From assembly GCA_038205755.1 (NCBI GenBank), contig JBBRBN010000010.1:1-64000 (forward strand): DNA of 64,000 nt, written 5' to 3'. Below, one piece after another: positions 54,936 to 62,803 of the stretch. A model generated the notes under the pieces. That model was given only the letters and a program-made list of their open reading frames with translations, was not told the origin of the DNA and made no database searches. Every line of letters starts with the position of its first letter. Positions within the stretch are counted from its first letter, which is position 1. The position numbers and the translations under genes are program-made. The stretch is from JANNWF01 sp038205755. Lineage in GTDB: Bacteria; Pseudomonadota; Gammaproteobacteria; Xanthomonadales; Xanthomonadaceae.

Positions 54936-55217
54936 ATGCGCGCTGTCTACGAAGCAGAAAACCTCATTGATGCGCACCTGGTGCGCGGCCGGCTCGTGAA
55001 TGAAGGCATCGAAGCGATGGTGCGCGGCGAGTTTCTCACCGGCGCCATGGGCGAGCTGCCGATGTCGGGTCTGCTGGCGGTCTGCGTGGCTGAGCCTGAC
55101 GTGCCGCGCGCCGCTGACCTGCTGGCCCTGTGGGCGGCCGAACGCGCTGCCAGTAGCGACGATGGCGACGAGCCTGAGTGGGACGATGACCTCACTGCCG
55201 GCTCGTTCCGCGCCTGA
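54936..55217 (+). CDS. DUF2007 domain protein
   Basis: A 93-residue cytoplasmic protein with the DUF2007 (putative signal-transducing) pattern: MRAVYEAENLIDAHLVRGRL, GIEAMVRGEFLTGAMGELP and a mid-section AVCVAEPDVPRAADLLALW. An acidic tail follows. Function unknown. The start is the Met at 54936, where the family begins; the longer open frame upstream lies inside the repeat remnant. Confidence 0.88.
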   Translation: MRAVYEAENLIDAHLVRGRLVNEGIEAMVRGEFLTGAMGELPMSGLLAVCVAEPDVPRAADLLALWAAERAASSDDGDEPEWDDDLTAGSFRA

Positions 55218-55283
55218 GTATGGGGACCGTGTGCGGCGGCGGGCTGCGGCCCGCCCCGCCTCGTAACCATCCTGGAAACAGCA

Positions 55284-55946
55284 ATGAGCGACCTGCGACC
55301 TGTACTGGTGATCGGCAACAAACACTATTCGTCCTGGTCGCTGCGCCCGTGGCTGCTGCTGCGGCATTTCGGGGTGGCGTTTGACGAGCACCGGCTGGCG
55401 CTGGACAGCGCGCAATTTCGCGCTGAAATCAGCCGCTGGTCGCCGACCGGCTGCGTGCCGGTGCTGCAGCACGGTGCGCTGGTGGTGTGGGATTCGCTGG
55501 CAATCTGCGAATACGTCAACGAAACCTGGCTGGCTGGTCGCGGCTGGCCAGCCGACCCCGGCTTGCGCGCACAGGCGCGCAGCGCGGCGGCCGAGATGCA
55601 TTCAGGGTTCGCCGCCCTGCGTCAGCAGCTGCCGATGAACTGCTCGCGGAGGCCCGATGGCTATCGCTGGGATGTCGCAGCGCAGCGCGACATTGATCGG
55701 GTGCAGGCGCTGTGGATCGAGCTGCTGGGTACACGCAACGGCCCCTTCCTCTGCGGTGAATTCGGCATTGTCGATGCCATGTTTGCGCCGGTGGTCATCC
55801 GGGCCCGCGGTTACGGTGTCAGCTTTGCGCCGCCCGCGCAGGGCTATGCGGAGCGCATGCTGGCGCTGCCCGCGCTGGCCGAGTGGATTGCCGCCGGCTG
55901 CGCCGAACCGGAGCGGCTGGCCAAGTACGAGTCGATCAGGGGCTGA
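55284..55946 (+). CDS. Glutathione S-transferase
   Basis: A 220-residue GST. The N-terminal thioredoxin-like domain reads VLVIGNKHYSSWSLRPWLLL, with the glutathione contact region GCVPVLQHGALVVWDSLAIC; the C-terminal helical domain begins near LRAQARSAAAEMHSGFAAL. The Tyr-Ser-Ser-Trp segment is typical of a bacterial GST subgroup. Substrate unknown. Confidence 0.92.
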   Translation: MSDLRPVLVIGNKHYSSWSLRPWLLLRHFGVAFDEHRLALDSAQFRAEISRWSPTGCVPVLQHGALVVWDSLAICEYVNETWLAGRGWPADPGLRAQARSAAAEMHSGFAALRQQLPMNCSRRPDGYRWDVAAQRDIDRVQALWIELLGTRNGPFLCGEFGIVDAMFAPVVIRARGYGVSFAPPAQGYAERMLALPALAEWIAAGCAEPERLAKYESIRG

Positions 55947-55994
55947 AGATCAGAGCCTGCGTCAGCGGAAAGCGGTCGGGATAGAGCGGCCGCG

Positions 55995-57794
55995 TCAGGG
56001 TGCAGTGCCGTCAGCCGCGGCGACCAGATTCTGGTAGTCGGGGTGGCGGGTAATCCAGGCGCTCACGTAAGGACAGATGGGCACGACCCGCAGCGATTGT
56101 CCGCGCGCCCAGTCCAGCGCCGTGCGGGTAAGCGCGGCCGCAATGCCACGGCCTTCCACCGGCCGCGGCACGCGCACGCTGGGCAGCAGCAGGGTGGTGC
56201 CTTCGAGCCGGTAGTCGATGACGCTCAGCTGGCCGTCGACCAGCGCCTCGAATCGCGACGCCGCCGGGTTGTGGATGATCGCCGGTGGCTCATGGCTGGG
56301 TGGTGTGGCGTGCGCGGAAGGTGCCATGGGCGGGTCGCTGGCAATCGGGCTGCCAGCGTATGCCTCTGATGCCGCGGGTGCACGCCGGGTGTGATCGACC
56401 TGTCCGCGCGCAGCATCCGGGTCGGCGGATGATGCCTCGGTCCGAATCAGCAGCGCCTCCAGTCGCGTGCGGCTGGCGCCACCGCCTTGGCTCCTGGGAA
56501 GCGCTGGGGTCGCCTCGTCCAAACCGGTCCAGATCAACAGCGCGGCTCGCTCCAGCGCGGCCAGTCGGGGCGCGCCAATTCCGCGCCCTGCGGGCAGCGT
56601 CACCACATCGATGCGCTCGATCAGCTCCAGCGCGGCTCCAACGCGGCCCAGTCGCAGCACCGATTCGCCGGTCGCGCCGCCGCCCAGCCAGCTCAGCAGC
56701 CAGCCGCCGTCGAAGCCTGCGGCATCGACCCGTCCAAGCACCTCTGCGCCTTGCTCAACCACGATCGGCGCGCCGCCACCGATCAGTCGCGCCCGAACCG
56801 CCAGCGTTGCCTCATCCGGCATGGTCGACCAGGCGGCCAGCAGATGGCCGGCGCTGAACGCAATCGCCGGGCCATTGACCGGGCAGCCGGCAATCTTCCA
56901 GCCGTCATCGTGAACCGTGCCGGTGAGCTGCCAGCTGTCGCCGTCGCGCCGGGCCAGGCCGGTGTCGCGAATCTCCTCGGCGCTGCGATCACGAAACACG
57001 AGGTGATGCTGTTCCGGCCCGCTGCGGACCAGGTCGGTTGAACAGCAGTCGCAGACGCGGGCGTCAAGCTCGACGGCGGCGTCCAGCTGACCGCTGCGGT
57101 CGATCACAGCACTGCGCAGGCTCATGGCGCCGGCGTGGCCGTGATGGCCTGCGTGTTCTGCGCTGCTCGCGCTGCTCGCGCTGGCGGTGTTGCGGCCGTC
57201 CAGCCAGGCCAGCAGCATCCGGTCACCGCCCGCCGGCGCCATCGAAACGAAGCCGTGCTCGGTTTGGGTGCCGTCGTCGTGGGGTGTGATCGGGGCTGAC
57301 CAGCTGCGGCCATCGTCGGTCGAGCGACTGACGCGAATTCCGTAGGCGTAGGTTCCGGCGCCCTCCTTGACCAGCCAGAACGTCAGCCAATCGCCGTTGT
57401 CGGCAATCGCCAGCGAGGGATGATCGGCCCAGTTGACGAACCAGTCGCAGCCTCGACTGGCCTCGCGGACCTCACCCAGCTCGCCGGCCGGCGACAGCGT
57501 GGCCACCTGCAGCGCGGTGCAGCCGTCCGCCAGTCGCGCCTGCCAACTAAGGACGAAGCGCTGCCGGTCGGGGTCGGCAACCACGCTGGGCTGGGCTGCC
57601 CAGCCCAGCGCATCGAGGTTGATCGGCCGTTGCAGAAGGGCTTGTTCAGCAGCGTTGGTCCGTGCGGCGGAACTCCGCTCGGACGCCTCGGCTGCGGATG
57701 GCGGCACTGACGCCAACGCGCCCCCTGCGCAAAGCGCGAACGTCAGCAGGCGCGCGATATTGGCCGTTGCTTGCGGTCGATTGGTCAGCAGCAC
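55995..57794 (-). CDS. Sialidase-like secreted protein fused to a GNAT domain
   Basis: A 599-residue single frame. The N-terminal 440 residues are a signal peptide (ANIARLLTFALCAGGALA) and a sialidase-like beta-propeller with Asp-box-like segments (SRSTDDGRSWSAPI) and the RVCDCCSTDLV cysteines typical of this family. After a Pro/Ala-rich linker, the last ~95 residues match a YjdJ-type GNAT acetyltransferase (SRFEALVDGQLSVIDYRLEG, RPVEGRGIAAALTRTALDWA, PICPYVSAWITRHPDY). An internal ATG at 56327 could start the GNAT part alone. The enzymatic activities are unproven. Confidence 0.75.
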   Translation of the reverse strand: MLLTNRPQATANIARLLTFALCAGGALASVPPSAAEASERSSAARTNAAEQALLQRPINLDALGWAAQPSVVADPDRQRFVLSWQARLADGCTALQVATLSPAGELGEVREASRGCDWFVNWADHPSLAIADNGDWLTFWLVKEGAGTYAYGIRVSRSTDDGRSWSAPITPHDDGTQTEHGFVSMAPAGGDRMLLAWLDGRNTASASSASSAEHAGHHGHAGAMSLRSAVIDRSGQLDAAVELDARVCDCCSTDLVRSGPEQHHLVFRDRSAEEIRDTGLARRDGDSWQLTGTVHDDGWKIAGCPVNGPAIAFSAGHLLAAWSTMPDEATLAVRARLIGGGAPIVVEQGAEVLGRVDAAGFDGGWLLSWLGGGATGESVLRLGRVGAALELIERIDVVTLPAGRGIGAPRLAALERAALLIWTGLDEATPALPRSQGGGASRTRLEALLIRTEASSADPDAARGQVDHTRRAPAASEAYAGSPIASDPPMAPSAHATPPSHEPPAIIHNPAASRFEALVDGQLSVIDYRLEGTTLLLPSVRVPRPVEGRGIAAALTRTALDWARGQSLRVVPICPYVSAWITRHPDYQNLVAAADGTAP

Positions 57795-57831
57795 GGATGT
57801 CCCAAATCAGTATTGGAGGCTGCAGACTCTA

Positions 57832-57994
57832 CCCCCATGTTTCATGAATCTCGCGCGCCCTCGCTTGTCTGTTGTCCGCACAGGAGATTTTCCTCAGTCG
57901 GTCGTATGGCCCGCTACGCCGCTCCTTCGGAAAATATCCTGTGCGAACAACATCCTGCGCGATCATCGCGCGAATTCATGAAACATGCGGGCTA
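57832..57994. repeat. Modular repeat, module 1 only (copy D)
   Basis: It has CCCCCATGTTTCATGAAT at the left and ATTCATGAAACATGCGGG at the right, with the complete inner hairpin (CAGGAGATTTTCCTCAG and GGAAAATATCCTG). No terminal repeats and no module 2 are present, so module 1 exists as an independent unit. Confidence 0.88.
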
Positions 57995-58096
57995 CAGAAA
58001 CAGTCGCCAGTGAAGCAGCGCACTGGATCACTGTGTCGTCACGCCGGACGGCGCCGCGTGGGCGCTGCTGTCGTCTCCAGACGCGGAGCGACGCGG

Positions 58097-58139
58097 TAAA
58101 AAAATACCTGCCGGTGCGGCGCAAACCGCACCGGCAGGT
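58097..58139 (-). terminator. Intrinsic terminator on the minus strand
   Basis: Read on the minus strand, a 14-bp perfect stem (ACCTGCCGGTGCGG/CCGCACCGGCAGGT) with a 6-base loop is followed by A and seven T residues, a textbook rho-independent terminator. The nearest minus-strand gene to its right (the transcription side) is not annotated, so it implies a transcript from the 58.14-58.5 kb gap. Confidence 0.85.
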
Positions 58140-58519
58140 CCAGGCTGGATTCGCACCGGGCCGATGCCTGGAGGGGGCCCAGACTTCGACGCCTCATCGG
58201 GGAACAAGTGGGTGCGAACCCATCACAGTCGGATGCTTCGAAAAAGAGGATGCCAGCGGCATCGCCGCCCTTCGGTGCGTTGGCGCACGCTGCCGATTGG
58301 CCGGGTCAGGCAGTCGTTCAGGATTGCTGCAGCCAGGTGATCAGCGCCTGGGTTGCCGGTCGAGTCACCCGCCGCCAAGAGGGCGACGCCCCGCATTGCT
58401 GTAGCCTTCAACGCTCAGGCCGCGTGAGCAGCGGGTGAAGTCGCGCTGCGTGGTCCGGATCAGACGCCGAAAATGGGCGCGTATCGGTCCGAGTCAGGAC
58501 ACTCAGAGGAGGGCTGTGG
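58140..58519 (-). other. Gap with a possible minus-strand small transcript
   Basis: No ORF here is convincing on either strand; a 62-codon minus-strand frame has no ribosome binding site or homology I can see. The sequence just upstream of the terminator can fold: GGTTCGCACC (rc of about 58211-58220) pairs with GGTGCGAATCC (rc of about 58147-58157), and GGGCC/GGCCC lie inside. A structured small RNA ending at the terminator is the best reading; no known RNA family was recognised. Confidence 0.3.
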
Positions 58520-59494
58520 ATGCGAGCCTTGGTATGCAGTGAGTGGGGCGGTCCAGAGACGCTCCGGGTTCGGGACATTCCCTCGCGCCGGCCCGGCCCG
58601 GGGGAGGTGCGGATTCGGGTTCAGGCGGCCGGCGTCAACTTTCCGGATCTGCTGATCATCCAGAAGAAGTACCAGGTGCAGCCGGAGCTGCCGTTTGTGC
58701 CGGGCGCCGAGATCGCCGGGCAGGTGATCGATGTGGGCGAGGGCGTCAGTCAGTTCAGGACCGGCATGCCGGTGGCGGCGCTGTGCGGCATCGGCGGCTT
58801 TGCCGAAGAGTGCGTGGTGGCGGCTCCGCTGGTGATGGCGCTGCCGCCCGGCATACCAATGCCGCTGGCGGCCTCACTAACGCTGGCCTGGGGCACCAGC
58901 TGGCATGCCGTGCGTGATCGCGCCGCGCTGCAGCCGGGCGAGACCATGTTGGTGCTGGGCGCCGCCGGAGGCGTCGGATTGGCGGCGGTGGCGATCGGCA
59001 AGGCGATTGGCGCGCGGGTGCTTGCCGCCGTCGGCAGTGACGAGAAAGCCGCCGTCTGCCGCGAGCAGGGCGCCGAAACGGTGATCAATTACGAAACCCA
59101 GGACCTGCGCGCGGAGATCCGGCGCTTGACCGAAGGCAAGGGCGTTGACGTGGTGTTCGATCCGGTCGGTGGGCGATTCGCCGAGCCGGCGCTGCGCAGC
59201 ATCGCCTGGCGCGGTCGCTACCTGGTGATCGGTTTCGCCGGGGGTGACATACCAGCGCTGCCTTGGAACCTGCCGCTGCTCAAGGGCGCATCGATTGTCG
59301 GGGTGTTCTGGGGCGAGTTCGCGCGGCGCGAGCCCGCCGCCAACCTGCGCGGGCTGCAGGAGCTGATCGGCTGGATCACCAGCGGACGGATTCGCCCGCT
59401 GATATCACGGACCTACACGCTGGAGGAAGCGCCGCAAGCGCTTGAGGACCTGGCGCAGCGGCGAGTGAAGGGCAAGGTGGTGGTGCTGCCCTGA
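58520..59494 (+). CDS. NADPH:quinone reductase-like zinc-less MDR protein
   Basis: A 324-residue medium-chain dehydrogenase/reductase of the quinone oxidoreductase (QOR) type: GVNFPDLLIIQKKYQ, PGAEIAGQVIDVGEGVSQF and the nucleotide motif VLGAAGGVGLAAVAIGKAIG. The catalytic-zinc ligands are missing, as usual for this group. Substrate unknown. GAGGAGG about ten bases upstream supports the ATG. Confidence 0.92.
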   Translation: MRALVCSEWGGPETLRVRDIPSRRPGPGEVRIRVQAAGVNFPDLLIIQKKYQVQPELPFVPGAEIAGQVIDVGEGVSQFRTGMPVAALCGIGGFAEECVVAAPLVMALPPGIPMPLAASLTLAWGTSWHAVRDRAALQPGETMLVLGAAGGVGLAAVAIGKAIGARVLAAVGSDEKAAVCREQGAETVINYETQDLRAEIRRLTEGKGVDVVFDPVGGRFAEPALRSIAWRGRYLVIGFAGGDIPALPWNLPLLKGASIVGVFWGEFARREPAANLRGLQELIGWITSGRIRPLISRTYTLEEAPQALEDLAQRRVKGKVVVLP

Positions 59495-59503
59495 GGTGCC
59501 TGC

Positions 59504-59625
59504 TCAGGCCGCTTCCAGCCGGTTGCGGCCGCTCGCCTTGGCGCGCTTTAGCGCCTCGTCGAGCACCAGCTTGCCCGGCTGCTTGCGGTGACTGCGGTCG
59601 ATCACCGCGGCGATCACCCATGCGA
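59504..59625 (-). pseudogene. 3' end of a GGDEF gene (relic)
   Basis: A minus-strand frame without a start reads VLDEALKRAKASGRNRLEAA and stops at 59504. The A-L-x-x-AK-x-x-GRNR pattern is the C-terminal helix of GGDEF domains. The GGDEF active-site part is absent; the vWA gene stop lies three bases away. It is a truncated remnant. Confidence 0.5.
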
Positions 59626-59627
59626 TG

Positions 59628-60827
59628 TCAATGCACCGGTTTGGCTTCGTCGTAGCGCATGCCCTTGTCCTTGGTCTGCGCTTTCACCGTCTCGAACAGC
59701 CGAGAGTCAAGCGAATCGCGGCGGTCGGTTTGCTCGGACAATGCGGTCTCGATGTGCGACTGCCGCTGGGCCGAGAGTCGACCGATCTGTTCCTGCAGCT
59801 CGCGGCGGCGCTGGGCGGTCTGGGCGACCTTCTGGGCGCGATCCTCGGGAGTCATCGAGACCAGCTCAGCCGGCAGATTTGCCGCCGGCACGTCCGCTAG
59901 CGCCACCTTGCCGCTGCTGACCGCAGCCACCAGCTCGCTGTCGCCGAGCAGATTGCCGCTGCCCGCGGCGGAGGCATTGAACAGGGCGCGCTTGGTCTGG
60001 ACAGCGGGCGAGGCCGAGGCGTGCAGTTTGACGGCGGCGGCCTCCTTGGAGGCCATCGCCCGACGGGTGTCGGAATCGCCGTAGAACAGGCGGGTGTCAT
60101 CAAGCTCGCGAGACAGTTTGGCAATCGACTCGTCAAACGGCGTCACCACGGCCACCGCACTGCCGGCCTGGCTGACCTCGAAATAGGTGCCGCCAGCCAG
60201 CGACGCGATTTCCTGCCAGCTGCTGCGGGTGGCGCCGTCGCTGCCGGCTTGGATGGTGTTGACCACGATGCCGCGGCTGCCGGCGTTGGCGACAATCTGC
60301 GGGTAGCTGGGTTCGTCCTGGTAGAACTGCGGCGGCGCGTCACCGACCAGAAAAATCGTGCGGTAGGCGTCGCGGCCCTGACTCCAGCTGATCCGGCTGA
60401 CTGCTTCCGCCAGCGCCTGGTTGACCGCTTCCGGATGATCGCCGCCGCCGTTGGCCTCGAAGTCCATCAGCTGCGCATAGACCGAGTCGAGGTCGGTCGA
60501 GAGGTCGATCACCTTGGTCACATAGTGGTCGCCGCGGTCGCGAAAGGCGACCAGGCCGATCGCCACCTCCGGCGTGGGCTGCGCCTGGGCCATCGAGGTG
60601 GCGATCGACCAGATGTTCTCCTTGGCGGCTTGGATCAGCCCGCTCATGCTGCCGGTGGTGTCAAGCACGAACACCGCTTCAATGCGCGGCGTCTGCGGCG
60701 CGGCAAGCGCCAGCGCCGGGACCAACGGCGTCGCCGGCGTCGAGGTGGGCAGCGCGCTGCGGGGATAGGCCAGCACCAGGCCGGCGGTGACGGTAAGTAG
60801 AGCAGCGGCGAGCAGAGGCGTTCTCAT
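59628..60827 (-). CDS. Secreted vWA-domain protein
   Basis: A 399-residue protein. Signal peptide LLAAALLTVTAGLVLA; then a von Willebrand A domain with the metal-ion site VFVLDTTGSMSGLIQ (D-x-T-x-S variant), VAIGLVAFRDRGD and IFLVGDAPPQ. The last ~150 residues are helical/charged (AQKVAQTAQRRRELQEQIGR), probably coiled coil. TAGGAG seven bases upstream fixes the start. It is the last gene of the unit with a small membrane protein and a PspA-like protein. Confidence 0.9.
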   Translation of the reverse strand: MRTPLLAAALLTVTAGLVLAYPRSALPTSTPATPLVPALALAAPQTPRIEAVFVLDTTGSMSGLIQAAKENIWSIATSMAQAQPTPEVAIGLVAFRDRGDHYVTKVIDLSTDLDSVYAQLMDFEANGGGDHPEAVNQALAEAVSRISWSQGRDAYRTIFLVGDAPPQFYQDEPSYPQIVANAGSRGIVVNTIQAGSDGATRSSWQEIASLAGGTYFEVSQAGSAVAVVTPFDESIAKLSRELDDTRLFYGDSDTRRAMASKEAAAVKLHASASPAVQTKRALFNASAAGSGNLLGDSELVAAVSSGKVALADVPAANLPAELVSMTPEDRAQKVAQTAQRRRELQEQIGRLSAQRQSHIETALSEQTDRRDSLDSRLFETVKAQTKDKGMRYDEAKPVH

Positions 60828-60837
60828 GAGGGATCTC

Positions 60838-61395
60838 CTAGTGGACGGAACGGGGGTCGAGCAGGGTGCGCAAGGCGGTTTCCGCATTGCGCTGGGCGAC
60901 GCTGAAGCGGTCGCTGGCGGCAACCGCAGCCGGTTTGGGCGCAGACAAGGCGCTGGCCACTGCCTGCAGCAGCAGAAAACACCACAGGGCCAGCAGCAGG
61001 CTGCCGCTATGGCGCAAGCTGGCACTCGCAGCGGCCAGCCCGACCACGACGATGGCGGCGTCGAGCAGCGCGTGCAGCGGGCGGCCGCTGGGGCGCAGGC
61101 TGCGCAGCAGCCACAGGTAGCCGGCCGCAACCGCCAGCCACAGCCACAGCGGCGGATTGAACAGCAGCAGCGCACCTGCGATCAGCAGCCAGACTGCCGC
61201 TGCCAGCAATCGGCCGGGCTGACCTGGGTTGCGCAGCAGCGTGTCGACAACACAGCCGCTGGCGATCGCCAGCAGCAGCAGCCGCAGGCTGATGGCGATG
61301 CCCAGCAGCGGCGAGACCAGGGCGAAGGCGGCCGCGCCGACGATGCTGAGCAGCATCGCCAGACCGACGCCGCGCCAGAAGCCAGCGGCGTTCAT
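60838..61395 (-). CDS. Hypothetical polytopic membrane protein
   Basis: A 185-residue protein with about five hydrophobic segments (VGLAMLLSIVGAAAFALVSP, LLAAAVWLLIAGALLLFN, LLDAAIVVVGLAAASA, LLLALWCFLLLQAVASAL) and a charged C-terminal tail of about 35 residues. No family was recognised. It overlaps the PspA-like gene by four bases and lies 10 bases before the vWA gene, so all three are cotranscribed. Confidence 0.75.
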   Translation of the reverse strand: MNAAGFWRGVGLAMLLSIVGAAAFALVSPLLGIAISLRLLLLAIASGCVVDTLLRNPGQPGRLLAAAVWLLIAGALLLFNPPLWLWLAVAAGYLWLLRSLRPSGRPLHALLDAAIVVVGLAAASASLRHSGSLLLALWCFLLLQAVASALSAPKPAAVAASDRFSVAQRNAETALRTLLDPRSVH

Positions 61396-61931
61396 GCGCG
61401 CCTCCGGCGCTCACGCAGCAGCGCCAGCTCAACGTCGGCATCGGTAACGGAGCAAGGCTCGCCGCCCCAGCCGCTACCGGCCAGCCCGTCGGCACCCGCT
61501 GTCGGCGTCTGCGCCTGGGCCTGGGCCTGCTGGCGCAGCTGCTCGAACTGCGCCCGCTGCTGCTCAAGTGCGCGCTGGCGCTCGCTGATCTGCGTCTCAA
61601 GGCTGGCGGACTGGCGCACCAGTTGCGCCAGCAGCCGCTCGCCCTGCAGCCGGCGGCGCAGCAGGATGCGCGCCAAGGCTTCGTTGTCGGCGTCCAGGAC
61701 CAGATCGACTTCCCCGACCAGGTTGGCCAGGCCCGCACTGATCTCCTGCTGGCGCCGGACCAGCGCTTCACGATTGCGGCGATCCTGCTCAAGCGCGCGG
61801 CCGTCGTCGTTGAGTGCTTCGTCCATTTCCCGCAGCGACTGGCGCAGCAGCAGCTCGGGTTCTTCGATGCGGTCGAGCACCGCATGCAGATCGGCGCGAA
61901 ACAGTCGCGTCAGCCGGGTGATCATCGCCAT
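61392..61931 (-). CDS. PspA/IM30-like protein
   Basis: A 179-residue, mostly helical protein starting ITRLTRLFRADLHAVLDRIE, which is the amphipathic N-terminus of PspA/IM30 (phage-shock/membrane-maintenance) proteins, with ELLLRQSLREMDEALNDDGR and long coiled coil. It is shorter than usual PspA (about 220) and lacks an obvious C-terminal domain beyond residue 170. GGAG seven bases upstream sets the start at 61931. It heads the operon divergent from a response regulator, suggesting envelope stress control. Confidence 0.8.
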   Translation of the reverse strand: MAMITRLTRLFRADLHAVLDRIEEPELLLRQSLREMDEALNDDGRALEQDRRNREALVRRQQEISAGLANLVGEVDLVLDADNEALARILLRRRLQGERLLAQLVRQSASLETQISERQRALEQQRAQFEQLRQQAQAQAQTPTAGADGLAGSGWGGEPCSVTDADVELALLRERRRRA

Positions 61932-61998
61932 CTCGTAACTCCAGTCGCTGCGGTGAAGCCAGACTAGGAGTCGTCGCGCCGGGCGATAAGGACTGCTG

Positions 61999-62036
61999 GT
62001 GTAAACACTTGCAGGCTGCGGTTTACAAACTGTTTG
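61999..62036. promoter_or_regulatory. Palindromic sites in the PspA/regulator divergent promoter
   Basis: Within the divergent gap lie GTGTAAACACTTGCA and GGTTTACAAACTGTTTGCA, which share GTAAAC/GTTTAC cores (one copy inverted) and TTGCA ends. Such paired sites are typical operators for an OmpR-type regulator. The response regulator starts about 50 bases to the right and the PspA-like gene about 68 bases to the left. Confidence 0.4.
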
Positions 62037-62083
62037 CATGCGGCGATGGCGCTGCCGGTGCTAGTGTCCGGCCAGCCCAACGC

Positions 62084-62803
62084 ATGACCCCGCCGATGCA
62101 GCGCAAGCCCCGCCTGTTGATCATCGAAGACGAGCCGGCCATCCGCGCCGGGCTGGTCGACGTGTTCGTCTATCACGGCTACGAGGTCGAGCATGCCGAC
62201 CATGGGCAGGACGGTCTCGCCCGGGCGCAGCGTGGCGGCTTTGATCTGATCCTGCTCGACGTCATGCTGCCGGGCATCGATGGCTTCTCGATCTGCGCCG
62301 AGCTGCGTCGCCGTGATCCCGAATTGCCGATCATGATGCTGACCGCCAGGACCAGCGACGACGACATCATCCACGGCCTGTCATTGGGTGCCGACGATTA
62401 CGTCGGCAAGCCGTTTTCGGTCGCCCAGCTGGTGCTGCGCGTGCAGGCGGTGCTGCGCCGCGCGCGGCCGGCGCTGCTGAATGACGCCTGCCTGCGGCTG
62501 GTTGGCGGCGTGCAGATCGACACGCGCAATCTGAGTGCCGTCATCAGCGGCCAGGAGGTGCGCTTCACGCGGCGCGAGATGGAGGTGCTGCAGTACCTTG
62601 GCGCCCACGCGCAGCGGCCGGTGTCACGTGAGGAGCTGCTGCATCGCGTGTGGGGCTATGCGCGCGAGCTGGAGATCGAGACCCGCACGGTCGATATCCA
62701 CATCGCCAAGCTGCGCCGCAAGATCGAGCCGGATGCAAAGCAGCCACAGCATCTGCTGACGGTTCGTGGAGGCGGCTATCGACTGCTGCTGGCCGACGCA
62801 TGA
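62084..62803 (+). CDS. OmpR-family response regulator
   Basis: A response regulator of about 239 residues. Receiver domain: acidic pocket IIEDEPAI, phospho-acceptor Asp in ILLDVMLPGIDGFS, conserved Thr/Lys in MMLTARTS and GADDYVGKPF. The C-terminal winged-helix has RREMEVLQYLGAHAQRPVSR and TVDIHIAKLRRKIEPD. Starts at 62084 or 62096 are both possible. It overlaps the following histidine kinase by four bases (ATGA) and diverges from the PspA-like operon. Confidence 0.93.
   Translation: MTPPMQRKPRLLIIEDEPAIRAGLVDVFVYHGYEVEHADHGQDGLARAQRGGFDLILLDVMLPGIDGFSICAELRRRDPELPIMMLTARTSDDDIIHGLSLGADDYVGKPFSVAQLVLRVQAVLRRARPALLNDACLRLVGGVQIDTRNLSAVISGQEVRFTRREMEVLQYLGAHAQRPVSREELLHRVWGYARELEIETRTVDIHIAKLRRKIEPDAKQPQHLLTVRGGGYRLLLADA

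Noticed and set aside
58140..58300. 6S RNA or signal-recognition RNA candidate
   Set aside because: The foldable part is shorter than 6S RNA, and the conserved GGAAGCAGCC-type SRP motif is missing, so no known family is claimed.
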